The position numbers and the translations under genes are program-made. The notes under the pieces were generated by a model. It searched no databases. It was not told the DNA's origin and worked only from the letters and a program-made list of their open reading frames with translations. Positions 1 to 7,936 of a DNA stretch of 64,000 nucleotides are shown here, piece by piece. The stretch is from Acidaminobacter sp964416305 (GTDB lineage Bacteria; Bacillota; Clostridia; Peptostreptococcales; Acidaminobacteraceae), in the NCBI GenBank assembly GCA_964416305.1, contig CAYQDM010000004.1, forward strand, positions 94,438 through 158,437, written 5' to 3'. Positions within the stretch are counted from its first letter, which is position 1, and each line of letters starts with the position of its first letter.

Positions 1-10
1 TGTTAACCTT

Positions 11-94
11 TTGATCATAGGCCAAAGGCCGGTGATCGTAAACCATAGACCGCAGGCCATAGGCTATTGGTCATTGGTCATTGGCAGTTGGTGA
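11..94. repeat. Degenerate 7-bp tandem repeat array (12 units)
   Basis: Twelve consecutive heptads can be laid out in phase with no insertion, approximating the consensus T(A/T)GG(C/T)CA. The last four (67-94) are the most regular, with two identical TTGGTCA units at 67-80. The array lies beyond the 3' end of the yycI-like gene and overlaps no plausible coding region. Its function is unknown. It could be an intergenic repeat family of this genome or a slippage-prone spacer. Confidence 0.65.
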
Positions 95-125
95 AGCGCT
101 GTCTCTTAGGCCACGCTTCACAGCG
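91..125. repeat. Inverted repeat downstream of yycI
   Basis: GTGAAGCG (91-98) is perfectly complementary to CGCTTCAC (114-121), and CGCTGT (97-102) can alternatively pair with ACAGCG (120-125). This gives two competing hairpins just after the end of the wal operon. There is no T-tract on the minus strand, so it is not a classical intrinsic terminator. Confidence 0.4.
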
Positions 126-143
126 TTCGCCACCCATCCTCCG

Positions 144-989
144 CTATTCCACCGCTTCCACAAAGATGACGCGACCATCGGACAACCGCATACGCCAGTA
201 AGGCGAAGCTTCACCGGAAGTGATGTCGCTGGTCAGAGAGCCTGTTTCAAGCTGATACCCCAATTCGATGGAATCGATTTTTAAAGACGTATCAGGTCCC
301 ATGCTGGTCGCAGCGATTTCCTCTGCAGCCATGAATAAGGCTTTTGAAGGCTGTATGACTGTGTGAACGTTTTCCTGGGGTTGTGGTTCATTAAACCATC
401 GGCGTTCAAAGGAGACCACTTTGTTGCCTGTCAAGCGAATACGCATGAAGGCCTCCTCCAGAAAATAGGTGCCGTACTTCTGGCGCCACTCCAGGATGAC
501 ATGGTCGGGTTCAACGCTGAGGTCCCAGCGCTGGCGATCGCCATGATCGAAGCCGTGAGCCGCAAGAAACGCTTCGCCCGCCTGCCAGGCCGCTTCCGTT
601 TCAAGGGGCTCAGAGATCAGCCACTGTTCCATAGGCAGTTCAAAGCGGATCTCACGTTCGAGAGCGACAACCAGGAGCGCGCCGTCTCGTCCGACGAACA
701 AGCCATTGATTTCCTCGTAACCTTCTGAGAGAAGCCTATCCGCAAGCTCTGCCGCCTCAATTTCATTGTATTCCAGGTCTATCGCCCTGATGTTCAGCGG
801 GATCGAGGGAATGAGCGCATTGATGCCTATGCCCCGACCGTTCAAGAGTGCTATGACTGAAGGCAGCAGCGGATCCTGGGTTTCATCTCTTTGAATCAGC
901 TTGTCCAGTCCTCCCATCATTGCGAACAAAGCGATATTGGTCAGAATCAGAGCAAAGATAAGAATGTTTTTAGATTTTTTCCAGTCCAT
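144..989 (-). CDS. yycI: YycI-like WalK accessory membrane protein
   Basis: 281 aa. The N-terminus (MDWKKSKNILIFALILTN) is the classic YycI start, with a short basic segment and then one transmembrane helix (about residues 8-27), followed by a long extracytoplasmic domain. In the family, YycI and YycH form a membrane complex with the sensor kinase WalK and tune its activity. The gene starts 2 nt after the yycH stop codon with only a weak GGTGAAG ribosome site, so it is probably translationally coupled to yycH. The usual next gene, walJ/yycJ, is not seen between this gene and the window edge. The family call is by N-terminal pattern and position. Confidence 0.85.
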   Translation of the reverse strand: MDWKKSKNILIFALILTNIALFAMMGGLDKLIQRDETQDPLLPSVIALLNGRGIGINALIPSIPLNIRAIDLEYNEIEAAELADRLLSEGYEEINGLFVGRDGALLVVALEREIRFELPMEQWLISEPLETEAAWQAGEAFLAAHGFDHGDRQRWDLSVEPDHVILEWRQKYGTYFLEEAFMRIRLTGNKVVSFERRWFNEPQPQENVHTVIQPSKALFMAAEEIAATSMGPDTSLKIDSIELGYQLETGSLTSDITSGEASPYWRMRLSDGRVIFVEAVE

Positions 990-991
990 AA

Positions 992-2503
992 TTACTTCAC
1001 CGCCTGTGTCGGAACGCGCTGAAGCAGCTCGCCGGTGTATAAGTCAAAATAATAGTGGTTGTCGCCAATTCCCAGGTGCCATGCAGGTAAATACGTGAGC
1101 ACATTATTGTCGCGGGAAAGGAAATAAATCAGCTCGTATTCAGTTATATCATGCAAAATCTGATAGACAAAGCCGAAGTCATCCTTTGAAGCTGCTGCTT
1201 CAGGATTCAGCGTAAGATAGTCACTTAAGATGAGGTCATACTGGTTCTCGATCAGCATATCCAAGCTGAGGACTTGATCTGAGGGATCGTTTTCAGGCAA
1301 GATCCTCTGAATCGTATCGTAGTTCTTCATCAGGTAGGTCACTTGGTCATTTGTAATTTCAACCGTTGCCGTATATGACACGTCACGGTCTGACAAATCT
1401 ATTGGGAGGCCTTGGTGGCGATGGCTGAAGTGGAATGTTTTGACCCTGACACCCGGTGCATCCTCCGTTTCGGTGAAATATTTGAGATAGAAGCCCTCGG
1501 GAAATGCACCGTATTTTCTGAGCTCAGCAACCACTTTTGTCAGGCTGTCTTTAAAGCTCAGAATCTCATCTGAGGTACTTCCCCCCCGAAAGCGCTCCTG
1601 ATATTCCAGACGCCCCTGCGTGCCAAATCTGAGCGCTCTGTCACCGTAGCCGTAAAGATAAACGACAGATCCGTCTACTTCCCGGACGCGCTTAACGAAG
1701 TCAAATCGGGCACCAAAGGCAATATCCGCATAATAACGCTCTTGCTCCTCGCTGAGGGTTTCCAGACTGAACTCGTTCTGGACCCGAACCCGGTCAAAGG
1801 TTGGCATGGCGACAATCGGCTCAATGATGTGGTTTTCTCTGTAGATCTGATCCGGCTTTTCCAGTATGGTTCTGAGGGAGAACGTGTCTTCAATCCGCTT
1901 ATATTCAATGGTTCCCTCATCCTTTTCAATCTGTGTCAGGAGTGCAGCCAAGTCAGAAATTTGGGAGTTGCCCGTACTCTCCCTGTTATAGGCGAAACTG
2001 ACAAATCTCGCTTCTGCACGATTGCCAAGAAACAGGGTGCCCGGTTCGGACGTAGGAATAATGATCACATCAAAGGCTGCTTTATCAAGAAGTTCACGGG
2101 GCTCCTTCGAACCGCTGGCGACCAGAATCTGATCCGCAGTCATGGCGAAAGGCAGCTTCAATATCACGCTGCGCTGAGTCACGGCTTTATCCCAGGCGGT
2201 CTGGTCCGCTTCGGTGTAATCAGAGGTTTCAAGGGCACTGCGAATAAGCCCCTTGGCACTTGACCAGAGGCTGTTTTTCAGACCGGTATCGAAGTGCCCT
2301 GAATACAAGCCACCCCCAAAGCTGACCTGATAGCCTTGGGGGTTTAAAAGGTCTTCGATATTCACGCTCACCTGAACGTTTCCGCCGACGGAACCGGCCC
2401 GAGCACTTATGGAACTGGTGTCCAGCAGGAATTGTCCCGCCAGATAGGCGCAGATGGCAAATAACACCATCAGTATTGCGGATTTCGCTTTTTCCAGAAG
2501 CAT
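992..2503 (-). CDS. yycH: YycH-like WalK regulatory protein
   Basis: 503 aa from the ATG at 2503 (MLLEKAKSAILMVL), which has a GGAGGG site 6 nt upstream. An in-frame ATG 23 codons earlier lacks this support. One N-terminal transmembrane helix (about residues 8-27) precedes a large extracytoplasmic region, as in YycH. It sits between an unrecognised secreted protein and yycI, downstream of walR-walK, matching wal operon order apart from the inserted gene. Its role by homology is modulation of WalK at the membrane. No enzymatic motif is visible. Confidence 0.82.
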   Translation of the reverse strand: MLLEKAKSAILMVLFAICAYLAGQFLLDTSSISARAGSVGGNVQVSVNIEDLLNPQGYQVSFGGGLYSGHFDTGLKNSLWSSAKGLIRSALETSDYTEADQTAWDKAVTQRSVILKLPFAMTADQILVASGSKEPRELLDKAAFDVIIIPTSEPGTLFLGNRAEARFVSFAYNRESTGNSQISDLAALLTQIEKDEGTIEYKRIEDTFSLRTILEKPDQIYRENHIIEPIVAMPTFDRVRVQNEFSLETLSEEQERYYADIAFGARFDFVKRVREVDGSVVYLYGYGDRALRFGTQGRLEYQERFRGGSTSDEILSFKDSLTKVVAELRKYGAFPEGFYLKYFTETEDAPGVRVKTFHFSHRHQGLPIDLSDRDVSYTATVEITNDQVTYLMKNYDTIQRILPENDPSDQVLSLDMLIENQYDLILSDYLTLNPEAAASKDDFGFVYQILHDITEYELIYFLSRDNNVLTYLPAWHLGIGDNHYYFDLYTGELLQRVPTQAVK

Positions 2504-2565
2504 CCGACACCCTCCATAGTTTCTCAGCTTACAGCTGCACATAACATTTCTGTGTAAAATCGACA

Positions 2566-2592
2566 ACCCCACGTCTGCGCTGCGCGTGGGGT
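2566..2592 (-). terminator. Hairpin after the secreted-protein gene
   Basis: ACCCCACG and CGTGGGGT form an 8-bp stem with an 11-nt loop, directly downstream of the stop at 2600. The following minus-strand bases are only moderately T-rich (TTGTCGATTTT), so it may be a partial terminator that sets the ratio between the upstream gene and yycHI. Confidence 0.5.
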
Positions 2593-2599
2593 CATAGGC

Positions 2600-3400
2600 T
2601 TATTGAGACAAACTGCTCTTGATGACATTATAGGCATTGTTCGGAAGATCCTGAGCGGAGTCCATTGCGCGAACGGTAACACGCTCCACCTTGATGGTGC
2701 GGTTCACGTCATTGCGCCTGAAGTTGATCAGATAGGTTCCGACAGCCGGCTTCTCGAGGGTCACTCTAAAGGTCGGAATCGCGCCTACTTTGACATCCTG
2801 CCAACTGTAAACCGTCACTTGGGCAATCCTTCTGAATTGATAGGCCGCCGCATCATACTCGATCATGATGGCGCTCAAATCCCGAGAGGCTTTGTTGCGG
2901 CGCTCGACGAGGAGATCCATTTCATACTGGCTGATAAAACCGGTCTTCATTTTGATTTCTTCCTGAACGCGGTTGAGATCAAACTCAGCACGGATTCGCT
3001 TTTCGTAAGCACTTACAAAATCATCAATCACCTGACCGCGATAGGCCGTTGTTCTGTATTCGTTCGCAAAACTGTCAGCCAGCTTGACCGGCCTCAATTT
3101 TTCAAGGTTTCTAACGATGTCATAGCCGTCCCAGCGCACTATACTCATAGACACGTCCATGTCTTTGAGAAGGCGTACAGAAAGAAACAGATTGTCCCGT
3201 ATGAAGACCTCGTTGCTGATGCCATATTTAGGTTCCAGAATATCGATCGATCCCGCCAATTCACGATCTGTAACAGCCGTGGCATATCCAGGGACGCCGG
3301 CAAACGCAGCCAGCAGCACAAATACCGCTGCCACCCTGACCATTGCCATGCCCCGTGACCTGATTGCTGTAAGGATCAGCGAAAGAACATGCATGCTCAT
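2600..3400 (-). CDS. Secreted coiled-coil-like protein of unknown function in the wal operon
   Basis: 266 aa from the ATG at 3400, chosen because GAGG lies 8 nt upstream. A GTG three codons earlier overlaps that site. A basic N-terminus and a hydrophobic stretch ending in an alanine-rich segment (about residues 15-42, AAFAGVPGYATA) look like a signal peptide. The middle (about 120-185) is charged and helical with heptad-like spacing. The C-terminal part is beta-rich. I do not recognise a family. It lies between walK and yycH, where canonical wal operons have no gene, and its promoter carries a perfect WalR-type box. A cell-envelope role is an inference from this context. Confidence 0.75.
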   Translation of the reverse strand: MSMHVLSLILTAIRSRGMAMVRVAAVFVLLAAFAGVPGYATAVTDRELAGSIDILEPKYGISNEVFIRDNLFLSVRLLKDMDVSMSIVRWDGYDIVRNLEKLRPVKLADSFANEYRTTAYRGQVIDDFVSAYEKRIRAEFDLNRVQEEIKMKTGFISQYEMDLLVERRNKASRDLSAIMIEYDAAAYQFRRIAQVTVYSWQDVKVGAIPTFRVTLEKPAVGTYLINFRRNDVNRTIKVERVTVRAMDSAQDLPNNAYNVIKSSLSQ

Positions 3401-3511
3401 AATTTTCACCTCAAGTGCTAATCATTTATCCAGAAAGAAGTCCGCCATTTTGATTTCCATGCACTTAAAAAATCACCGGCGCACTTCGGCACTTTCAACT
3501 TGGATAAATTC

Positions 3512-3540
3512 ATTATAACCCATGCATGTTACAGTTCCAT
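3512..3540 (-). promoter_or_regulatory. Promoter for secreted protein-yycH-yycI
   Basis: On the minus strand a perfect TATAAT (3512-3517) has a poor -35 (ATGGAA, 3535-3540) at 17-bp spacing. A weak -35 overlapped by an activator box is the expected layout of a regulator-dependent promoter. The 240-nt interval between this gene and walK holds little else. Confidence 0.6.
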
Positions 3541-3544
3541 TACA
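3528..3544 (-). promoter_or_regulatory. Perfect WalR (YycF) box
   Basis: The minus strand reads TGTAAT-GGAAC-TGTAAC. This matches both half-sites of the established WalR consensus TGTWAH-N5-TGTWAH at all 12 positions. The direct repeat covers the -35 position, 10 bp upstream of the TATAAT. WalR is encoded 2 kb away, so this looks like direct control of the downstream half of the wal locus by its own response regulator. Confidence 0.75.
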
Positions 3545-3640
3545 TCAGTTTTAAGAACTCTTTACACAATTTTGACGTTCTCTGCGAACGGTCCCCATTT
3601 TCGCCATGATCGGTGCTTTTCGGCTTCTTTTAAAAGCAGT

Positions 3641-5428
3641 TTATGCCGATGGTGCTACAACCGGAAGCCGAATCGTGACAGTCGTCCCAATATCAACCGT
3701 CGATTCAATGGCAATACTGCCCCCATGCGCCTCTACAAACTGCTGCGCGATTGACAGACCGAGTCCCGTACCGCCGAGCGCTCTTGATCTGGCTTTATCC
3801 ACTCGATAAAATCTCTCAAAAATTCTCGATAAGTCTTTCTCCGGAATACCCATGCCGTTGTCGCAGATTCTCAAAACAAGCTCCTTGGGCAGTTTAGAAG
3901 CAAAGATGGTAATCTTGCCTTCCTCCGGTGTATACTTGACCGCATTGCCTATGACATTAATCAACACCTGCTCCATACGGTCATAATCAAAGATCGAAAC
4001 CATGGACTCTTCCTGGGCATTGACTTTGATCCACTGTCTTTTTGGTTTGTATGCCGTTTCAAGTTTTTTGATGCTTTGACGGATCAAATGCAGCATATCG
4101 TGCTCTTCCAAATGAAGATTGGCTGTCCTGGCATCAAAATTTGAAAGTTGAAGCAAGTCCCTGACCAGACGCGCCATGCGGTCCGCCTCGCCATCAATGA
4201 CGCCGAGAAACTGCTGTACGGTTTCCGGGTCGTCAATGCCGCCGTCCAGGAGTGTTTCGGTATAGGATTTAATGCTTGTGAGTGGTGTCTTCAGCTCATG
4301 GGATACATTAGCCACGAAGTCCCGTCTCATGCGATCGAGCTTCTCCTGCTCTGTGACGTCCTGAAGCACGAAGACAAACCCGGATTTAATGCCCCTGACA
4401 TTTTCAAACGGCGCGAAGTTGACCCTCAAGGTGGATCCTTTGTAATCGATAATCCTGCTGCCGGACCAACGCGTTCCGTCTTCTACAATCTGGTTCATAG
4501 TCAGATTTGGGTCAATTTCCTTTAAAATCTGATCGATCCGTTCCGCACGAAATGGCAATTCCAACATTTCCAGGGCCTTTGGATTCAGATGGATGATGTC
4601 CCCGTCCCGATCCACTGCGACAAGACCATCATCCATGTAATGCAGAATGGCTTCAAGTTTGCTCTTTTCACGTGAGATTTCATCCATGCTGGTTTTTAAC
4701 TCACTGGTCAAAACGTTGAACATTTCGGCCAGTTTACCTATTTCGTCATTGGATTTAACATCAACCTTCTGGTCAAAATCACCCGCGGCCATTTTAGCCG
4801 CTTTTTCAGTCACATCATTAATTGGCTCCGTAATAGTACGCGCGATCATAAAGCCCAGGAGAATGGTGATCCCGAGGGCTGCCAGTGTAGCGCGGACTAT
4901 GGTCGCCTTGGATTCCGAAAGGCTCTTGTAGACATCTGTCAGGTCATACCTGATATAGAGAAGTCCGACGACCGCCTGTCCCCCATTTCGAATGGGTTCA
5001 ACGCGGTCCATGGTCCTGATCAGGTAGCCATCGTCTTCAATTGTGATGCTTTTTTCAACGGTCTTCCCGTTAAGCCCTTCCACCAGAAGCTCAAAATCCA
5101 AAAATTCTTCAGCACTTCTGCCAATATTCTGCGTACTGGTTGCCGCAATTTTATAGTCTGCGCCATTGATTATGAAAATCTCTTCTCTAAAGCCCAACTC
5201 ACTCTGGTTCTGAATGATCGTTCTGATCTCAGCGCTGTCGAAACCCTGGTCCACATAGCGCTCAATTTGAGGCTTGATCAGCTCCGTCAGGTTCATCAGG
5301 CGCCTTGAAACGTCATCCATATGATAGCGTTCAAAGGATTCCACAATAATGACTCCGGCTATAATCATGCCGATAAAAACCAGCATAAAATATATGGTGG
5401 TAAACTTCCAACGTATGCTTTTGAACAT
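3641..5428 (-). CDS. walK: Cell-wall stress sensor histidine kinase WalK
   Basis: 595 aa. Transmembrane helix 1 (about 10-30), an extracytoplasmic sensing domain (about 31-175), helix 2 (about 176-196), HAMP (about 197-250), PAS (about 255-360), then HisKA with the H-box SHELKTP (His about 377) and a HATPase with N box (NVIGNAVKYTP), DNGMGI and GGTGLGL. This is the complete WalK layout. It starts 5 nt downstream of walR in the same transcription unit. In Firmicutes, WalK phosphorylates WalR to control autolysins and wall growth. All catalytic motifs are intact. Confidence 0.95.
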   Translation of the reverse strand: MFKSIRWKFTTIYFMLVFIGMIIAGVIIVESFERYHMDDVSRRLMNLTELIKPQIERYVDQGFDSAEIRTIIQNQSELGFREEIFIINGADYKIAATSTQNIGRSAEEFLDFELLVEGLNGKTVEKSITIEDDGYLIRTMDRVEPIRNGGQAVVGLLYIRYDLTDVYKSLSESKATIVRATLAALGITILLGFMIARTITEPINDVTEKAAKMAAGDFDQKVDVKSNDEIGKLAEMFNVLTSELKTSMDEISREKSKLEAILHYMDDGLVAVDRDGDIIHLNPKALEMLELPFRAERIDQILKEIDPNLTMNQIVEDGTRWSGSRIIDYKGSTLRVNFAPFENVRGIKSGFVFVLQDVTEQEKLDRMRRDFVANVSHELKTPLTSIKSYTETLLDGGIDDPETVQQFLGVIDGEADRMARLVRDLLQLSNFDARTANLHLEEHDMLHLIRQSIKKLETAYKPKRQWIKVNAQEESMVSIFDYDRMEQVLINVIGNAVKYTPEEGKITIFASKLPKELVLRICDNGMGIPEKDLSRIFERFYRVDKARSRALGGTGLGLSIAQQFVEAHGGSIAIESTVDIGTTVTIRLPVVAPSA

Positions 5429-5433
5429 AAGCT

Positions 5434-6141
5434 TTAAAACCTTTTAAAATAGTAACCGACACCGCGCTTGGTCAAAATATATTTTGGATTGCTGGAATCA
5501 TCTTCAACCTTTTCTCTCAAACGGCGCACAGTGACATCCACAGTACGAATGTCGCCAAAATACTCATATCCCCAAACATCCTTCAACAGCTGTTCACGGG
5601 TGAAAATCTGATTGTCCTGAGTCGCCAGAAATTTAAGGAGTTCAAACTCACGCAGCGTCAGTTCAATAACTGTGGACCTCTTGGTGACTTCATAGCGTTC
5701 AAAGTCAATTTTTAATTCTCCGGCCTCAAGCATCAGACTCTGAACAGATCCCCCTGTGATGTCAACCCCTGCAGGCTCTGTTCGCCTCAGGTTGGCCTTG
5801 ACTCTGGCAATCAGCTCTCTCATGCCAAAGGGCTTTGTGATGTAATCATCAGCACCAAGCTCAAGCCCAAGTACCTTGTCCACTTCTTCCTCTTTTGCCG
5901 TCAGCATGATCACGGGGACTTGGCTGCCTTCTCTAATTTTTTTCAAGACCTGAAAGCCATCCAGCCGTGGCAGCATAACATCCAGAAGTACTAAGTCCGG
6001 CTGCTCCGCTTTCATTTGCTGCAGCGCTTCTTCACCGTCAAAGGCGGTTATAATGTGATAACCCTCTTTGGTCAGGTTAAAACGTATGATATCCGAAATC
6101 GGTTTTTCGTCGTCTACAACTAGAACTTTGCGTGGATTCAT
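5434..6141 (-). CDS. walR: Response regulator WalR
   Basis: 235 aa from the ATG at 6141 (MNPRKVLVVDDEKP). A GTG two codons earlier belongs to the GGGGTGG ribosome site itself. The receiver domain holds the acidic pair DD (10-11), the phospho-acceptor Asp54 (LLDVMLP), the Thr of MLTA and the Lys of ITKP. The OmpR/PhoB winged helix follows (about 135-235), ending in the TKRGVGYYF wing. It is an essential regulator of cell-wall metabolism in related bacteria and pairs with walK immediately downstream. Two matching DNA boxes lie nearby (3528-3544 and 7837-7853). Confidence 0.96.
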   Translation of the reverse strand: MNPRKVLVVDDEKPISDIIRFNLTKEGYHIITAFDGEEALQQMKAEQPDLVLLDVMLPRLDGFQVLKKIREGSQVPVIMLTAKEEEVDKVLGLELGADDYITKPFGMRELIARVKANLRRTEPAGVDITGGSVQSLMLEAGELKIDFERYEVTKRSTVIELTLREFELLKFLATQDNQIFTREQLLKDVWGYEYFGDIRTVDVTVRRLREKVEDDSSNPKYILTKRGVGYYFKRF

Positions 6142-6165
6142 TGGTGCCACCCCGTTTCTGTAGGA

Positions 6166-6195
6166 TTAATATCATTCTAACGTACAAATGTTCAA
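6166..6195 (-). promoter_or_regulatory. Candidate walRK promoter
   Basis: TTGAAC (6190-6195) and TATTAA (6166-6171) on the minus strand are separated by 18 bp, with a TGA extended -10. Both elements are partial matches to the vegetative consensus, about 25 nt upstream of the walR start. Confidence 0.4.
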
Positions 6196-6234
6196 TTGTC
6201 CACAAGGTCAAAAAAATGGGCTCGTGAGGGCGCT

Positions 6235-6282
6235 CCATAGAAAAAGAAAGCTTCCGGAAGGCATGCTTCCGGAAGCTTTCTT
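6235..6282 (-). terminator. Intrinsic terminator of the M23 peptidase gene
   Basis: A perfect 17-bp stem, AAGAAAGCTTCCGGAAG with its reverse complement, encloses a 5-nt loop and is followed on the minus strand by TTTTTCT. It starts 6 nt after the stop codon at 6289 and separates this gene from walR. Confidence 0.92.
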
Positions 6283-6288
6283 ACAATT

Positions 6289-7743
6289 TTACATTTTAAT
6301 ATAATTCAAAGGATTCTTAGGCACACCATTAATTCTGACTTCAAAATGAAGGTGCGGACCTGTGCTGCTTCCGGAATTGCCGCTCAGTGCGATTTGCTGA
6401 CCTTTGTAAACTTTGTCGCCCTTTTTCACCTGAAGCTTCGAATTGTGTGCATATACAGTAACTACGCCGTCACCATGACTGATGCGAACAGTATAGCCAT
6501 AACCGCCGTCATAACCGGAAAAAGTAACTGTTCCACCATCCGCCGCCTTAATAGCAGTACCCGTAGATAAACCAATATCTATTCCGTTGTGTCTTCTGCC
6601 CCAGCGGGTGCCAAATGGTGAAGTGACAGTGCCGCGGGATACAGGTTTAGCCAAGACGCCGGAACCCACTGTTGCAGGTCTGGCTTTGGTACCCTTCACA
6701 ACGACTTTTGTGGTAGGTTCTGCAATAACCTTTTCACTGAGAATTTCTCTGTTGACTTCGATGCCGTTTTCTCTGACGACATTGGCAACGACTTCCCGTT
6801 CGCCGTTTGAACCGGAAGTAGTGACTTTATTCGTCCCCTTATATGTAGAAGCGTCTTCTTTAACAACGGTCTCAAACGGGATCTGTTCTTTATAGACTGC
6901 TTTCTCCACCGTACACACCGTAACGAGCGAAGCAGGCACCATCAAACTGACTTTTGCGCCAATTTGAAGTTTTTCAGGCGTAATGCCTGGATTAGCCTTT
7001 TCCAGATCCTCAACTGCGATCTGATACTTTTGTGAAATTGTCCAGAAGTTTTCACCCGATTCGACGACGTGGATCTTCTCCTGGTCTGTGCCCTTCATAA
7101 TGTATTCAACAGATCTCTCCGGAACACTGTATGCTTTAAATAAACCTGCTTCTTTTCTTGTCGCAGCAACTTCAACCGTCTCTTTGAAGTAAGCTTCTAC
7201 AATGTCTTTATCAGCAGTGAAGTTCGACATTAAGGTGTCGATCACACTTTGTGCTTCACTTTCTGACTTAAAGAAACCATACTCTTCGCCGTCAATTTTG
7301 ACAGCATAGCCCTCAAGAGCAGGCGCATCAAAAGAAGCGGCATCCTCTATGAGTTCCGTAATATCCGCAGACGCCTTTTTCGCACCTTCTGGAATCAGCG
7401 GCATTTTTTCAGCAACGCCTGCTTCTGAAAAAGTCGATGCAAGCATAATCTGATTTGGTGATTGAACTTCAACGGATTGAAGGTCTGTTAACTGAACTGT
7501 TGAAAAAGAACCGGCTTCCAGCGTAAATACGCTCGATACGGCGACAGCAAGCATAGCCGCTACCACAGACGTGGCATACCGGTTGCGCTTGAAGAAATCG
7601 ACATGTTTATGAGTATCGAAATCTGCAGGGGTAACAACAGAGCTGTCAAGTTTTTTCAAGGTTTTGCCTGATGCTCGGCGCAGCATAGCTTCGCCTGATT
7701 CAAGACCCTTTGCAATCCTTTTCTGGATCTGTTTAAGCTGCAT
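6289..7743 (-). CDS. LysM-G5-M23 cell-wall endopeptidase
   Basis: 484 aa with an ATG preceded by AGGAGAG. A cytoplasmic basic N-terminus is followed by a single membrane anchor (about 57-78), a linker, a LysM peptidoglycan-binding domain (about 225-270, HVVESGENFWTISQKY), a G5 domain (about 275-350) and a C-terminal peptidase M23 domain (about 368-484). The zinc ligands are visible as HNGID and HLHFE. Lysostaphin-type M23 enzymes cut peptide cross-bridges of peptidoglycan. A near-perfect WalR box at its promoter and the adjacent walRK suggest it is a WalR-controlled autolysin (inference). Confidence 0.9.
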   Translation of the reverse strand: MQLKQIQKRIAKGLESGEAMLRRASGKTLKKLDSSVVTPADFDTHKHVDFFKRNRYATSVVAAMLAVAVSSVFTLEAGSFSTVQLTDLQSVEVQSPNQIMLASTFSEAGVAEKMPLIPEGAKKASADITELIEDAASFDAPALEGYAVKIDGEEYGFFKSESEAQSVIDTLMSNFTADKDIVEAYFKETVEVAATRKEAGLFKAYSVPERSVEYIMKGTDQEKIHVVESGENFWTISQKYQIAVEDLEKANPGITPEKLQIGAKVSLMVPASLVTVCTVEKAVYKEQIPFETVVKEDASTYKGTNKVTTSGSNGEREVVANVVRENGIEVNREILSEKVIAEPTTKVVVKGTKARPATVGSGVLAKPVSRGTVTSPFGTRWGRRHNGIDIGLSTGTAIKAADGGTVTFSGYDGGYGYTVRISHGDGVVTVYAHNSKLQVKKGDKVYKGQQIALSGNSGSSTGPHLHFEVRINGVPKNPLNYIKM

Positions 7744-7778
7744 AATTCTCTCCTGTGTTCTTCAGATTTTGTTACAAC

Positions 7779-7802
7779 AGAAATCAGAATTTAATGATTT
7801 CT
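7779..7802 (-). repeat. Inverted repeat in the M23 gene leader
   Basis: AGAAATCA and TGATTTCT are perfect 8-nt arms around an 8-nt AT-rich loop, between the promoter and the ribosome binding site of the M23 gene. It could form a weak hairpin in the 5' untranslated RNA. No known riboswitch class is recognised. Confidence 0.35.
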
Positions 7803-7818
7803 TAATAAATCCTCAATC

Positions 7819-7824
7819 AGTATA
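7819..7824 (-). promoter_or_regulatory. Extended -10 of the M23 peptidase promoter
   Basis: The minus strand reads TGGTATACT, a TGN-extended -10 (TATACT) without a recognisable -35. This again suggests dependence on an activator bound at -35. Confidence 0.55.
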
Positions 7825-7836
7825 CCATAAAAATCG

Positions 7837-7853
7837 TTTCCAAACTAATTACA
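7837..7853 (-). promoter_or_regulatory. Near-perfect WalR box at the M23 peptidase promoter
   Basis: The minus strand reads TGTAAT-TAGTT-TGGAAA, 11 of 12 positions of the WalR consensus TGTWAH-N5-TGTWAH. It is centred at the -35 position, 12 bp upstream of the -10, almost the same geometry as the box at 3528-3544. Confidence 0.55.
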
Positions 7854-7879
7854 AAATCAAATTTCTTTTGTGATATAAT
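7849..7879 (+). promoter_or_regulatory. dnaD promoter
   Basis: TATAAT (7874-7879) with a TGA extension gives a strong extended -10. The best -35-like hexamer is TTACAA (7849-7854) at 19 bp. This promoter is divergent from and overlaps the putative WalR box, so both genes could be affected by WalR binding. Confidence 0.55.
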
Positions 7880-7936
7880 AAAAATGCTCGAAATCAAAAA
7901 AGAACGTTGTATTTTCAATAGAAAGCAGGGAATGCC

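Noticed and set aside
2603..3358. Plus-strand open frame of 251 codons opposite the secreted-protein gene
   Set aside because: It is a shadow of the minus-strand gene, has no ribosome site and no recognisable motif. The minus strand has promoter, ribosome site and signal peptide.
3400..3425. CIRCE-like element (TTAGCACTT) before the secreted-protein gene
   Set aside because: Only one half-site resembles CIRCE. The inverted partner is missing.
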